A DNA stretch of 64,000 nt from Flavobacterium sp. LC2016-23 (GTDB lineage: Bacteria > Bacteroidota > Bacteroidia > Flavobacteriales > Flavobacteriaceae). Of this stretch, positions 12,209 through 21,535 are shown one piece after another. Position 1 is the first letter of the stretch. Each line of letters opens with the position of its first letter. The stretch covers positions 1-64,000 of the forward strand of contig NZ_WKKE01000006.1 of assembly GCF_009674775.1 (NCBI RefSeq), given 5' to 3'. Position numbers and translations under genes: made by a program. The notes beneath the pieces were generated by a model. That model searched no databases. It saw nothing but the letters and a program-made list of their open reading frames with translations, and was not told where the DNA came from.

Positions 12209-12526
12209 ATGGATTTAAAAAAGACGAATGCTCCTGTAAATACAATAACTTACAATAAAACAGTTATTGAAGAGCCAACAGGAAATGTGTATGAGGCAAT
12301 TACCATTATGGCTAAAAGAGCAAATCAGATCAATTCTGAAATCAAAAAAGAATTAACGGAGAAATTAGAAGAGTTTGCTACTTATAATGACAGTCTTGAA
12401 GAAGTTTTTGAAAATAAAGAACAAATTGAAGTTTCTAAATTTTACGAAAAATTACCAAAGCCACACGCTTTAGCCGTTCAGGAGTGGTTAGATGGTAAAA
12501 CATACCACAGAGGTTCAAACAAATAA
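12209..12526 (+). CDS. rpoZ: RNA polymerase omega-like subunit (RpoZ/Rpb6 family)
   Basis: 105 residues, soluble. The NVYEAITIMAKRANQINSE segment (about residues 27-45) is the omega/Rpb6 signature that wraps the beta' C-terminus. Position between bamD and coaBC is standard for Bacteroidota and parallels rpoZ next to gmk/coaBC elsewhere. Gaps of 9 bases on either side indicate one transcript. Diverged from proteobacterial omega and often missed by simple searches. Confidence 0.85.
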   Translation: MDLKKTNAPVNTITYNKTVIEEPTGNVYEAITIMAKRANQINSEIKKELTEKLEEFATYNDSLEEVFENKEQIEVSKFYEKLPKPHALAVQEWLDGKTYHRGSNK

Positions 12527-12535
12527 TATAGTATA

Positions 12536-13744
12536 ATGTCAGTTTTAAACGGAAAGAAAATTTTACTGGGAGTTTCTGGTGGAATTGCAGCGTATAAAAC
12601 AGCATCATTAGTACGACTTTTTATAAAAGCAGGTGCACATGTCCAGGTGATAATGACACCTGCTTCTAAGGATTTTGTAACGCCACTTACGTTATCTACC
12701 TTATCAAAAAATCCGGTACATTCCAGTTTCTTTAATCAGGATGATGAAGATGCCGTTTGGAACAATCACGTTGAATTAGCGCTTTGGGCTGATATAATGC
12801 TGATTGCTCCAGCAACTGCCAATACGTTATCCAAGATGACAACCGGCAATTGCGATAACCTTTTAATTGCTACTTATTTATCGGCCAAATGTCCTGTTTA
12901 CTTTGCTCCGGCAATGGATCTGGATATGTACAAACATCCTTCCACCATTTCAAGTTTTACAGCCTTAAAACAATTTGGGAATATCATGATTCCGGCAGAA
13001 AGCGGTGAATTGGCAAGTGGACTTTCAGGTGAAGGAAGAATGGCAGAACCCGAAAATATAATCGCATTTCTGGAAGCTGATTTAGAAGCTAAATTACCTT
13101 TAAAAGGAAAAAAAATACTAATTACTGCCGGGCCAACATACGAAGCTATAGATCCTGTGCGTTTTATAGGAAATCATTCCTCAGGAAAAATGGGTTTTGA
13201 TATCGCAAATGCAGCAGCAGATTTAGGGGCAAGTGTTGTTTTGGTATCCGGACCAACGCATTTCAAGGCGAAAAATACAGCAATTCAGGTTATAAACGTA
13301 GTATCTGCTCAGGAAATGTATGATGCCTGTCATTTGTACTATAATGATGTTGATGTTGCGGTTGCAGCAGCAGCAGTAGCTGATTATAAGCCTAAAACGG
13401 TAGCTTTGCAGAAAATCAAAAAAGCTCCGGATGAGTTTTCGATCGAACTCGAAAAAACAAAAGACATTTTATTGTCGTTGGGAAATAGCAAAAAAAAGCA
13501 ATTTTTAATTGGGTTTGCATTAGAAACTGAAAATGAAATTGAGAATGCGAAGTTGAAAATTCAGAAAAAAAACTTAGATTTGATTGTTTTAAATTCCTTA
13601 CAGGATGAAGGGGCCGGTTTTAAAAAAGAAACCAATAAAGTGACTTTTATCGATAAGGATTTTAAAATCGAACCAATGGAACTGAAATCAAAAGAATCAG
13701 TAGCAACCGATATTTTGAATAAGGTGATTTCACATTTTTCATAA
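12536..13744 (+). CDS. coaBC: Bifunctional phosphopantothenoylcysteine decarboxylase / phosphopantothenate-cysteine ligase
   Basis: 402 residues. The N-terminal CoaC flavoprotein half opens with GKKILLGVSGGIAAYKT, contains the catalytic histidine in the NNHVELALWAD region and a PAMDLDMY motif. The C-terminal CoaB half starts near residue 187 (GKKILITAGPTYEAIDPVRFI) with the GNHSSGKMG motif and a VAAAAVADYKP signature; the late FALETENE segment is also typical. It converts 4'-phosphopantothenate to 4'-phosphopantetheine in CoA synthesis. The last step of the same pathway, coaE, lies at 19290 in this window. Confidence 0.97.
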   Translation: MSVLNGKKILLGVSGGIAAYKTASLVRLFIKAGAHVQVIMTPASKDFVTPLTLSTLSKNPVHSSFFNQDDEDAVWNNHVELALWADIMLIAPATANTLSKMTTGNCDNLLIATYLSAKCPVYFAPAMDLDMYKHPSTISSFTALKQFGNIMIPAESGELASGLSGEGRMAEPENIIAFLEADLEAKLPLKGKKILITAGPTYEAIDPVRFIGNHSSGKMGFDIANAAADLGASVVLVSGPTHFKAKNTAIQVINVVSAQEMYDACHLYYNDVDVAVAAAAVADYKPKTVALQKIKKAPDEFSIELEKTKDILLSLGNSKKKQFLIGFALETENEIENAKLKIQKKNLDLIVLNSLQDEGAGFKKETNKVTFIDKDFKIEPMELKSKESVATDILNKVISHFS

Positions 13745-13824
13745 AGTAAAGGTGATTTCAAGCCAGACACTGAATTAAAAAAATAGCGGAATCATCTTTC
13801 GCTAAACGCAAATAGTATCTTCGT

Positions 13825-14712
13825 ATGAATAATAAAATAGTTACTTTATTAGTATTTTTAATCTTTGGCTTTACGCAGGCACAACAGCTAAATTGTACGG
13901 TAACTATAAATACGGACAGACTTCCCAATCCAAATCAGCAGGTTTTTAAAACGCTTCAGACCTCCTTGTCAGAATTTGTAAATAAAACCGACTGGACGGG
14001 TTCCGTCCTGAAACAAAACGAGCGCATCAATTGTTCGATGTATATTACTTTATCGTCCAACAGTTCAGATCAGTTTTCGGGAACCATTCAGGTTCAGGCA
14101 TCAAGACTGATCTATAATTCGACCTATTCCTCTCCAATTTTCAATTATAACGATAAAGACTTTAGCTTCAGGTATACGGAATATGAGCCACTATTGTTCA
14201 ATCCGACTACTTTTGATTCTAATTTAGTCTCGGTAGTTTCCTTTTACAGCTATATGATTTTAGGAATAGATGCAGATACCTTTCAAATGGGTGGAGGAAG
14301 CTCGTATCTTGAAACAGCCCAAAACATCGCAAATGTGGCGCAGCAGGGTGGTTTCAAAGGATGGAGCCAGGCAGACGGAGTTCAGAACCGTTACTTTTTA
14401 ATCAACGATATGCTTTCGCCAACCTACAGCGATTTAAGACAAACCATGTTTTTGTACCATTCCGGTTTAGACAATATGAGTCAGGATCTGAAAGCTGCCA
14501 AAGAAAAGATCAAATCTTCAATACTGCTTATAGGTAAATTAAATTCGGTGAAGCCAAATGCTTTTTTAACACGGATATTTTTTGATGCTAAATCAGACGA
14601 AATTGTCTCTGTTTTTTCAGGTGGACCAAGTATTCCTGTTACGGATTTAACAGATGTTTTAAATAAAGTTTCCCCATTGAATTCTACAAAATGGTCGCAA
14701 ATCAAATTTTAA
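13825..14712 (+). CDS. porD: DUF4835 family protein, T9SS protein PorD
   Basis: 295 residues. Signal peptide ending GFTQAQ, then a soluble periplasmic body with LNCTVTINTDRLPNPNQQVF near the start, a FRYTEYEPL phrase and FYSYMILGIDADTF. These identify the DUF4835 family, now named PorD in type IX secretion. Its exact role is not settled. It sits in the conserved coaBC-porD-recN order. A TATCTTCG sequence at 13816-13823, directly before the ATG at 13825, may be a weak internal promoter. Confidence 0.85.
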   Translation: MNNKIVTLLVFLIFGFTQAQQLNCTVTINTDRLPNPNQQVFKTLQTSLSEFVNKTDWTGSVLKQNERINCSMYITLSSNSSDQFSGTIQVQASRLIYNSTYSSPIFNYNDKDFSFRYTEYEPLLFNPTTFDSNLVSVVSFYSYMILGIDADTFQMGGGSSYLETAQNIANVAQQGGFKGWSQADGVQNRYFLINDMLSPTYSDLRQTMFLYHSGLDNMSQDLKAAKEKIKSSILLIGKLNSVKPNAFLTRIFFDAKSDEIVSVFSGGPSIPVTDLTDVLNKVSPLNSTKWSQIKF

Positions 14713-14765
14713 TTGATTTTAGATTTTGCCTCCTTCATTAACTTTTATATTTATATATTTTTCTT

Positions 14766-16418
14766 ATGATTACTTCACTGTCAATTAAAAATTACGCTCT
14801 GATTGAAAAGCTTGCTATTGATTTTTCAAAAGGTTTTTCTATAATTACAGGTGAAACAGGTGCTGGTAAATCTATAATTTTAGGCGCATTAGGTATGGTT
14901 TTAGGAAAAAGAGCCGACCTGACTTCATTGAAAAATAAAGAAGAAAAATGCGTTATCGAGGCACAATTTGAAATTTCGAAATACAATTTAAAAGAATTTT
15001 TCGAAGCAAATGACCTCGATTATGAAGATGAAACAATTATCAGACGCGAAATTTTACCTTCGGGAAAATCACGTGCCTTTATTAATGACAGTCCCGTAAA
15101 CCTTCAGGAACTGCAGGATTTGAGTTTGTTTTTGATTGATATTCATTCACAGCAGCAGACTCAGGAACTTTCAGATGAAAGTGTTCAGTTTAAAATAATT
15201 GATGCAATTGCCAACAATTCAGATAGTATAAGTTCCTATCAGAAACTTCTAAAAACGTATAAATCAGAAAAATCAAAGCTGAATGCCTTACTGAAAAAAC
15301 AAAGTGATTCAGGTAAAGAACAGGAATACAATACTTTTCTGTTGAATGAACTGGTGGCAGCAAAACTGAAACCCGGAGAACAGGAAGAACTGGAAGCTGA
15401 TTTTGAGAAGCTGAATAATGTTGAAATTATAAAAGAAGCAATTGATAAATCTCTGGTGATTACGAATGAAGAACAATTTGGCGTTTTTCACAATCTGAAT
15501 GAAATTAAAGCCTCATTGCAAAAAATCGCTCTTTTTTCGCCCGAATATCAGAGTTTATTCGAAAGAATTACAAGTGTGGCCATAGAAGTAGATGATGTTT
15601 CTAAAGAATTGCAAAATGCTTCGGAAAAATTATTAAACGATCCTGAAAAGTTAGAACTGACGAATCAGAAATTGCAGTTAATTTATAACCTTCAGAAGAA
15701 ACATCAGGTAACTTCTGTAGAAGACTTGCTTCAAATTCAGGCCAATTTGGAAAGTGCAGTGGTCGAATTAGGAAATATCGAAGAAGAAATTGCGGTTTTG
15801 TCGCAGTCAATAGAACAAAAAACACAGGAATTGGCTGCTTTTTCGGCAACTATTCATCAAAATAGGGAAAAGGCTATTCCGGTTTTATCCAATCAGTTAG
15901 TTTCGATCCTGGAAACCTTAGGCATGCCAAATGTTCGTTTCAATATGGAATTGCTGCCGTCTGAAACGTATTTTCAAAACGGAAAAGACGAATTGCAGTT
16001 TTTGTTTTCAGCCAATAAAGGAACTGACTTCGGATTGCTCAAGAAAGTGGCTTCCGGAGGAGAGATGTCCCGTATTATGCTGGCTGTAAAAGCAATATTG
16101 GCAAAATACTCCAAATTACCGACTTTAATTTTTGATGAAATTGATACCGGGGTTTCAGGTGAAATTGCCATTAGAATGGGAGAAATTATGAAAGAAATGA
16201 GTGCTACCATGCAGATATTTGCCATTACGCATTTACCGCAAATTGCCGCGAAAGGCGACTCTCATTTCAAGGTGTTCAAATCTACGGTTGATGAGGATAC
16301 ACAATCAGAATTGAAACTATTAAGCCAGGAAGAAAGAGTGACAGAAATTGCGCAGATGCTTTCCGGTGCCAACATTTCGGATTCGGCATTAAATCATGCA
16401 AAAGAATTATTAAATTAA
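14766..16418 (+). CDS. recN: DNA repair protein RecN
   Basis: 550 residues. SMC-like ATPase: Walker A GETGAGKS near residues 30-37, a Q-loop region, a long coiled coil in the middle (about 150-370) and the C-terminal ABC signature SGGEMSR followed by Walker B PTLIFDEIDTGVSGE and a switch histidine in FAITHLPQIA. RecN tethers broken DNA ends in double-strand break repair. Length is normal. It starts 53 bases after porD and continues the same gene run. Confidence 0.97.
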   Translation: MITSLSIKNYALIEKLAIDFSKGFSIITGETGAGKSIILGALGMVLGKRADLTSLKNKEEKCVIEAQFEISKYNLKEFFEANDLDYEDETIIRREILPSGKSRAFINDSPVNLQELQDLSLFLIDIHSQQQTQELSDESVQFKIIDAIANNSDSISSYQKLLKTYKSEKSKLNALLKKQSDSGKEQEYNTFLLNELVAAKLKPGEQEELEADFEKLNNVEIIKEAIDKSLVITNEEQFGVFHNLNEIKASLQKIALFSPEYQSLFERITSVAIEVDDVSKELQNASEKLLNDPEKLELTNQKLQLIYNLQKKHQVTSVEDLLQIQANLESAVVELGNIEEEIAVLSQSIEQKTQELAAFSATIHQNREKAIPVLSNQLVSILETLGMPNVRFNMELLPSETYFQNGKDELQFLFSANKGTDFGLLKKVASGGEMSRIMLAVKAILAKYSKLPTLIFDEIDTGVSGEIAIRMGEIMKEMSATMQIFAITHLPQIAAKGDSHFKVFKSTVDEDTQSELKLLSQEERVTEIAQMLSGANISDSALNHAKELLN

Positions 16419-16432
16419 GAATACGTTTAAAG

Positions 16433-16954
16433 ATGGAAAGCCTGAGTTTTTACGAAAATCAATTTATTAAAGCAGATTCCCTAATATCTGACGGAAATAT
16501 AGCTGACGGAAAAGAACTGCTGGAGGAAATACTGGCTCAATATCCCGACTTTGGCAAAGCTCATAACCATTTGGGATGGATTTATTATAATAAGCTAAGT
16601 AACCATGATAGAGGGATTTATCACTATAAACTGGCGATGAAATTTGAGCCGAAATATCCACCGCCGTACATCAACTATACGTATTTGCTCATAGATATTG
16701 GCCGTTATGCAGAAGCAAAAGAGCATATCAAAAATACCATGCAAAATCTTGAAAACTTTGATTATTCGACCTACAACAGCGAATTGGGAAGAATGGCGGA
16801 GTATGAAAATGAGTACACCGCAGCTTATAATTATTATAAACTAGCGAAGAAAAATGCCTTAAACCCAAACTTTATAGACAATATGAACGCTAACATGAAA
16901 AGGGTTAAAGATAAAATGTCTATTTTTGAAAAATTAAAACTGAAACTGAATTAA
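16433..16954 (+). CDS. Tetratricopeptide repeat protein
   Basis: 173 residues, no signal peptide. TPR-like helices: ADSLISDGNIADGKELLEEI, KAHNHLGWIYYNK, GIYHYKLAMKFEPKYPPPYIN, YLLIDIGRYAEAKEHI and YTAAYNYYKLAKK. About four repeats, suggesting a cytoplasmic scaffold or adaptor. It follows recN by 14 bases and precedes fabV by 21 bases. No specific partner can be inferred. Confidence 0.85.
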   Translation: MESLSFYENQFIKADSLISDGNIADGKELLEEILAQYPDFGKAHNHLGWIYYNKLSNHDRGIYHYKLAMKFEPKYPPPYINYTYLLIDIGRYAEAKEHIKNTMQNLENFDYSTYNSELGRMAEYENEYTAAYNYYKLAKKNALNPNFIDNMNANMKRVKDKMSIFEKLKLKLN

Positions 16955-16975
16955 TACAATAAAAATAATTGCAAG

Positions 16976-18166
16976 ATGATTATAGAACCTAGAATGAGAG
17001 GATTTATTTGTTTGACGTCTCACCCAAAAGGATGCGAGCAAAACGTAAAAAATCAAATAGAATATATAAAATCAAAAGGTCCGATCGCCGGAGCAAAAAA
17101 AGTACTGGTTATTGGTGCTTCAACAGGTTTCGGACTGGCTTCAAGAATTACGAGTGCTTTTGGATCCGATGCTGCGACAATAGGAGTATTTTTTGAAAAA
17201 CCGCCGGTGGAAGGAAAAACAGCTTCACCGGGATGGTACAATTCTGCAGCTTTTGAAACTGAAGCTCATAAAGCAGGTTTGTATGCAAAAAGTATCAACG
17301 GAGATGCTTTTTCAAACGAAATAAAAAGACAAACGTTAGATTTAATAAAAGCAGACTTAGGGCAGGTTGATCTTGTCATTTACAGTTTAGCATCACCAGT
17401 GCGTTTACACCCTGTAACAGGAGTAACACACCGTTCTGTTTTGAAACCAATCGGACAGACTTTTACAAACAAGACAGTTGATTTTCATACCGGAAACGTT
17501 ACGGAAGTTTCTATCGCGCCGGCTAATGACGAAGATATCACCAATACTGTCGCAGTAATGGGGGGTGAAGACTGGGCGATGTGGATGGATGCTTTAAAAG
17601 AGGAGAATTTATTAGCAGAAGGAGCTACAACAGTGGCGTATTCTTATATCGGGCCTTCATTGACAGAGGCAGTTTACCGTAAAGGAACAATTGGCCGTGC
17701 AAAAGATGATTTGGAAGCTACGGCATTTTCTATCACAGACAGTTTAAAATCAGTAGGCGGAAAAGCATATGTATCCGTGAATAAAGCTTTGGTTACCCAG
17801 GCAAGTTCTGCAATTCCGGTTATTCCGTTATATATTTCTCTTTTGTACAAAATCATGAAAGAAGAAGGAATTCACGAAGGCTGTATTGAACAAATCCAGC
17901 GTTTGTTTCAGGACAGATTGTACAATGGATCAGAAGTTCCCGTAGATGATAAAGGAAGAATCAGAATTGATGACTGGGAAATGCGCGAAGATGTTCAGGC
18001 TAAGGTAGCGAAGCTTTGGCAGGAAGCCACTACCGAATCTTTACCGGGAATCGGAGATTTAGCAGGATACAGAAATGATTTCTTGAATTTATTCGGATTT
18101 GAATTTGCAGGAGTGGACTACAAAGCAGAAGCAAATGAAGTAGTTGAAATTGAAAGTATAAAATAA
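16976..18166 (+). CDS. fabV: Enoyl-[ACP] reductase FabV (trans-2-enoyl-CoA reductase)
   Basis: 396 residues, the usual FabV/TER length. It starts with IIEPRMRGFICLTSHPKGC, a hallmark of the family, then an NADH-binding VIGASTGFGLASR motif. The catalytic pair Tyr234-x8-Lys243 lies in VYRKGTIGRAK, the spacing that separates FabV from FabI. It reduces the 2,3 double bond at the last step of each fatty-acid elongation cycle. FabV enzymes are typically insensitive to triclosan. A terminator follows. Confidence 0.97.
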   Translation: MIIEPRMRGFICLTSHPKGCEQNVKNQIEYIKSKGPIAGAKKVLVIGASTGFGLASRITSAFGSDAATIGVFFEKPPVEGKTASPGWYNSAAFETEAHKAGLYAKSINGDAFSNEIKRQTLDLIKADLGQVDLVIYSLASPVRLHPVTGVTHRSVLKPIGQTFTNKTVDFHTGNVTEVSIAPANDEDITNTVAVMGGEDWAMWMDALKEENLLAEGATTVAYSYIGPSLTEAVYRKGTIGRAKDDLEATAFSITDSLKSVGGKAYVSVNKALVTQASSAIPVIPLYISLLYKIMKEEGIHEGCIEQIQRLFQDRLYNGSEVPVDDKGRIRIDDWEMREDVQAKVAKLWQEATTESLPGIGDLAGYRNDFLNLFGFEFAGVDYKAEANEVVEIESIK

Positions 18167-18186
18167 ATTAGAGATTACCATAAATA

Positions 18187-18218
18187 AAAACCATCAGCCA
18201 AAAGTTGATGGTTTTTTT
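18187..18218 (+). terminator. Rho-independent terminator after fabV
   Basis: AAAACCATCA and TGATGGTTTT form a 10-bp stem with a 9-base loop, followed by a run of seven T. It closes the bamD-to-fabV gene run. Confidence 0.85.
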
Positions 18219-18238
18219 GTGAATATACCATATCTTTG
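18205..18238 (+). promoter_or_regulatory. Promoter of the glycosyltransferase gene
   Basis: TATCTTTG at 18231-18238 matches the -7 consensus TAnnTTTG. A TTG at 18205-18207 lies 23 bases upstream, slightly long for a -33 box and inside the fabV terminator stem. The expected transcript would start near 18244, about 45 bases before the ATG at 18290, so a TTG start at 18236 can be excluded if this promoter is used. Confidence 0.45.
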
Positions 18239-18289
18239 TTAAAATTTTTCCGTTTAAATAATTACTACTTTAATACCTCATATTCCATT

Positions 18290-19288
18290 ATGATTTTTTC
18301 TTTAATTATACCCGTGTATAATCGACCAGATGAAGTTGATGAACTTTTAGAAAGTTTGACCCAATCTGATTATAATGAAGCTTTTGAAATTGTTCTTATA
18401 GAAGATGGTTCTTCAATACCATGCAAAGATGTGGTGATGACGTACCAGGGAAAGCTGAATATTTCCTATTATTTCAAAGAAAATTCAGGACCGGGAGCCT
18501 CAAGAAATTTTGGAATGCAAAAAGCGAGGGGGGATTATTTTATCATTTTTGATTCGGATTGTATTATTCCGTCCAATTATCTGACTGAAGTCCGAAAAGA
18601 ATTAAATGCCAATTATGTAGATTGTTTTGGGGGGCCTGATAAGGCACTCAAAAGCTTTTCAGATATTCAGAAAGCGATCAACTTTGCCATGACTTCATTT
18701 CTTACAACCGGCGGTATCCGCGGCGGTTCTGAAAAAATCAATAAATTTCAGCCGCGCAGTTTTAATATGGGGATTTCAAAGAAAGCTTTTGAAATGTCAA
18801 AAGGTTTTGGAAATATTCATCCGGGAGAAGATCCGGATCTGTCCATCCGTTTATGGAATTTAGGTTTTGAAACCAGATTGTTTCCGGAAGCATTCGTGTA
18901 TCATAAACGTCGTATAGACTGGGGTAAATTTTCCATTCAGGTTCATAAATTCGGAATTGCAAGACCTATTTTAAATAGTTGGTATCCGGAACATAGTAAA
19001 ATCACTTTTTTCTTTCCTACTTTCTTTATCTTGGGGTTATTAATAGCTTTTTTATTGTTAATATTTAATATTGATCTTTTTTTACAATTATATTTTGTAT
19101 ATTTCGGTGTAATTTTTCTTACATCCAGCGTTCAGAATAAAAGTGTCAAAATTGGAGCACTTTCAGTAGTAGCAGTCTGGAAACAGTTTTATGGGTATGG
19201 AACCGGGTTTTTGGAATCTTTTGTAAAAATTATTCTTTTAAAGAAAAAACCGCAAGAAGCTTTTCCCCGTATGTTTTTTAAAGTATAA
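18290..19288 (+). CDS. Family 2 glycosyltransferase
   Basis: 332 residues from the ATG at 18290. GT-A fold: FSLIIPVYNRPDEVDELLESL at the N-terminus, DSDCIIP as the DxD metal/nucleotide-sugar site near residue 90, a substrate segment GGIRGGSEK and the acceptor-side PGEDPDLSIRLW motif. Two membrane helices lie near the C-terminus (about 240-290). It probably adds a sugar to a lipid-linked or surface glycan; donor and acceptor are unknown. It ends one base before coaE begins, so the two are co-transcribed. No other polysaccharide genes are nearby. Confidence 0.9.
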   Translation: MIFSLIIPVYNRPDEVDELLESLTQSDYNEAFEIVLIEDGSSIPCKDVVMTYQGKLNISYYFKENSGPGASRNFGMQKARGDYFIIFDSDCIIPSNYLTEVRKELNANYVDCFGGPDKALKSFSDIQKAINFAMTSFLTTGGIRGGSEKINKFQPRSFNMGISKKAFEMSKGFGNIHPGEDPDLSIRLWNLGFETRLFPEAFVYHKRRIDWGKFSIQVHKFGIARPILNSWYPEHSKITFFFPTFFILGLLIAFLLLIFNIDLFLQLYFVYFGVIFLTSSVQNKSVKIGALSVVAVWKQFYGYGTGFLESFVKIILLKKKPQEAFPRMFFKV

Positions 19289-19289
19289 T

Positions 19290-19886
19290 ATGACAAAAGT
19301 TATTGGTTTAACAGGTGGAATTGGAAGTGGTAAAACAACCATCGCCCATTATTTTGAGGAAATGGGAGTTCCTGTTTACATCGCTGATGACGGTGCCAAA
19401 AGAGTCATGCAGTCGGAGAATATTATAAAAGAAATAAAAAAAACTTTTGGAGAAGTAATTTTCGAAAATAATATTTTAGACAGGGCTAAACTGGCTGAGA
19501 TCGTATTTAAAGATAAAGATAAATTAAACGAGTTAAATGCTATAGTTCATCCGGCTGTTAAAGAAGATTTCGAGGCATGGTTATTGAAACATGAAAACTG
19601 CCAGTATATAATCTACGAAGCCGCAATTTTGTTTGAAAGCGGGCGTTATAAAGAATGTGATCTTGTCATAACGGTCACTGCTCCGGAAGAAGTAAGAATT
19701 GAAAGAGTTTTAAAGCGTGATAATACCACAAGAGAGCAGGTTTTAAACCGTATGAAAATGCAATGGAATGATGAAAAACGTATTTCCGGAAGCAATTTTG
19801 TAATAAATAACGATAATCTTAAAAAAGCTAAAGAAGAAGTTGTTAAAATTCTTAAAATTTTAAATATAAAACAAAATCGGTCTTAA
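19290..19886 (+). CDS. coaE: Dephospho-CoA kinase
   Basis: 198 residues. P-loop GLTGGIGSGKTTIA at the N-terminus, a CoA-binding YIADDGAK segment, an HPAVKEDF motif and a lid with RVLKRDNTTREQVLNRM. It phosphorylates dephospho-CoA at the 3'-OH, the last step of CoA synthesis. Length is standard. Directly behind the glycosyltransferase gene with one base between them. The gap to the next gene carries its own possible promoter. Confidence 0.97.
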   Translation: MTKVIGLTGGIGSGKTTIAHYFEEMGVPVYIADDGAKRVMQSENIIKEIKKTFGEVIFENNILDRAKLAEIVFKDKDKLNELNAIVHPAVKEDFEAWLLKHENCQYIIYEAAILFESGRYKECDLVITVTAPEEVRIERVLKRDNTTREQVLNRMKMQWNDEKRISGSNFVINNDNLKKAKEEVVKILKILNIKQNRS

Positions 19887-19932
19887 ATGTTAATATTTGG
19901 TTAATGTATTATTTAGTATATTGTTAAAATAT

Positions 19933-19940
19933 TAATTTTG
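19933..19940 (+). promoter_or_regulatory. Possible -7 box directly before the histidine kinase gene
   Basis: TAATTTTG matches TAnnTTTG exactly and ends five bases before the ATG at 19946. No TTG lies at the usual -33 distance. If used, the mRNA would begin at or next to the start codon. Confidence 0.4.
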
Positions 19941-19945
19941 TTGCG

Positions 19946-21532
19946 ATGAATAAATTATTTTTTAGAATACTTGTTTTGCTCATGAGTCTGTCCTTAATAG
20001 GGATAATTCTGGTTCAGGTATATTGGTTCAACTCTTCATTTAAAAATAATGATGAGCAGTTTAAATACCACGTAACTCAGGTAATTGGAAATGTTGCTGA
20101 TAAATTAGAGCAACAGGAAGAGTATAGTTTTTATGATAAATACAATCGTATAAAAGACAGTACCGGTAAAACTCCAAAAAAAGAAGATCTATTAGAAGTT
20201 CTCTATGTTCAGAGAAATACAAAAACAAATAAAACTATTGTATATTCTAATACACTTACATCTGAAGATTACGATATAAACGGTTCACTATTTAATAAAA
20301 AGTTTAGTAGCGAAAGATTTAAAAATTTTAGTTCAAAAAGAGTAACTGAAGTTTATAATAACAACATCGGAATCGATAATAATAATTTAGGACAAAGTAT
20401 TATTCCGGATTTAAGAATTGAAAAATCAGGTAGTTTAGATATTTTAAATAAAGTACAGCAGCAAATTCAGTATAAAGATATTGCTTCGCTGACGCCTATA
20501 GAAGGAAGGATTACAAAAGACAAGCTGCAAAAACTTTTAAAGAAAGAATTAGAAGAATATGGTGTAAAAACCAAGTTTGAGTACGGTGTACTTAACAGCG
20601 GTCTTGCGACAAAAGTAAAATCGGATGGTTTTCATTATGATAAAGATGCAAGCTATCATGTGCCAATATATACAGATAACGAAGGAAATAGTAAATATGA
20701 GTTATTTATAACTTTCCCTCACAAAAAGAAATTTTTGTTGTCTGAATTGTTAAGTATTACAATACTGTCTATAATTTTTACATTAATTATAATAGTTGCC
20801 TACACCAGTGCGTTGAATCAATTATTACGTCAAAAGCATATTTCTGAGATTAAAACAGATTTTATAAATAATATGACGCACGAGTTTAAAACTCCAATTG
20901 CGACCATAAATTTAGCACTTGATGCCATTAAAAATCCTAAAATTATTGAAGATAAAGAGAAAGTTTTTCGCTATCTTCAAATGATAAGAGATGAAAATAA
21001 AAGGATGCATGCCCAGGTGGAAAACGTTCTTCGGATTTCTAAATTAGAAAAAAAAGAATTAGATATTACAAAAGAACCTACTGTAATTCATGATATAATT
21101 GATGATGCAATTGAGCACGTAAATTTAATTTTAGAAGACAGGCAGGGAACTGTGGTAAAGCATTTTAATGCTGCAAGAACAACCTGTCTTATTAATGAAG
21201 TGCATTTTACAAACGTATTGGTTAATATTTTAGAAAATGCCATAAAATATTCGCCGGATATTCCTGAAATTGAAATTTTTACAGAAAATGTTAAAGACAT
21301 GATTCTGATAAAAGTAAAAGACAACGGGCTAGGTATGAGTAAGGTAGCCCAGAAAAGAGTTTTTGAGAAATTTTACAGGGAACATACCGGAGATTTGCAT
21401 AATGTAAAAGGACATGGTTTGGGGCTTGCTTACGTAAAAAGAATAGTAGAAGACCATAATGGTCAAGTATATGTTGAAAGCGAAAAAGGAAAAGGTAGCA
21501 CCTTTATAATAAAAATACCATTAATAAATTAA
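19946..21532 (+). CDS. Sensor histidine kinase, RprX-like
   Basis: 528 residues. An N-terminal membrane helix (about 7-28), a periplasmic sensor of about 230 residues, a second membrane helix (about 265-290), then the HisKA dimerisation domain with H-box NNMTHEFKTP (His312) and a HATPase_c domain with N box (NILENAIKYS), G1 (VKDNGLGMS) and G2 (GHGLGLAYVK). It autophosphorylates and passes phosphate to the response regulator three bases downstream. Sequence style and pairing resemble RprX/RprY of Bacteroides. The signal is unknown. Confidence 0.93.
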   Translation: MNKLFFRILVLLMSLSLIGIILVQVYWFNSSFKNNDEQFKYHVTQVIGNVADKLEQQEEYSFYDKYNRIKDSTGKTPKKEDLLEVLYVQRNTKTNKTIVYSNTLTSEDYDINGSLFNKKFSSERFKNFSSKRVTEVYNNNIGIDNNNLGQSIIPDLRIEKSGSLDILNKVQQQIQYKDIASLTPIEGRITKDKLQKLLKKELEEYGVKTKFEYGVLNSGLATKVKSDGFHYDKDASYHVPIYTDNEGNSKYELFITFPHKKKFLLSELLSITILSIIFTLIIIVAYTSALNQLLRQKHISEIKTDFINNMTHEFKTPIATINLALDAIKNPKIIEDKEKVFRYLQMIRDENKRMHAQVENVLRISKLEKKELDITKEPTVIHDIIDDAIEHVNLILEDRQGTVVKHFNAARTTCLINEVHFTNVLVNILENAIKYSPDIPEIEIFTENVKDMILIKVKDNGLGMSKVAQKRVFEKFYREHTGDLHNVKGHGLGLAYVKRIVEDHNGQVYVESEKGKGSTFIIKIPLIN

Positions 21533-21535
21533 AAT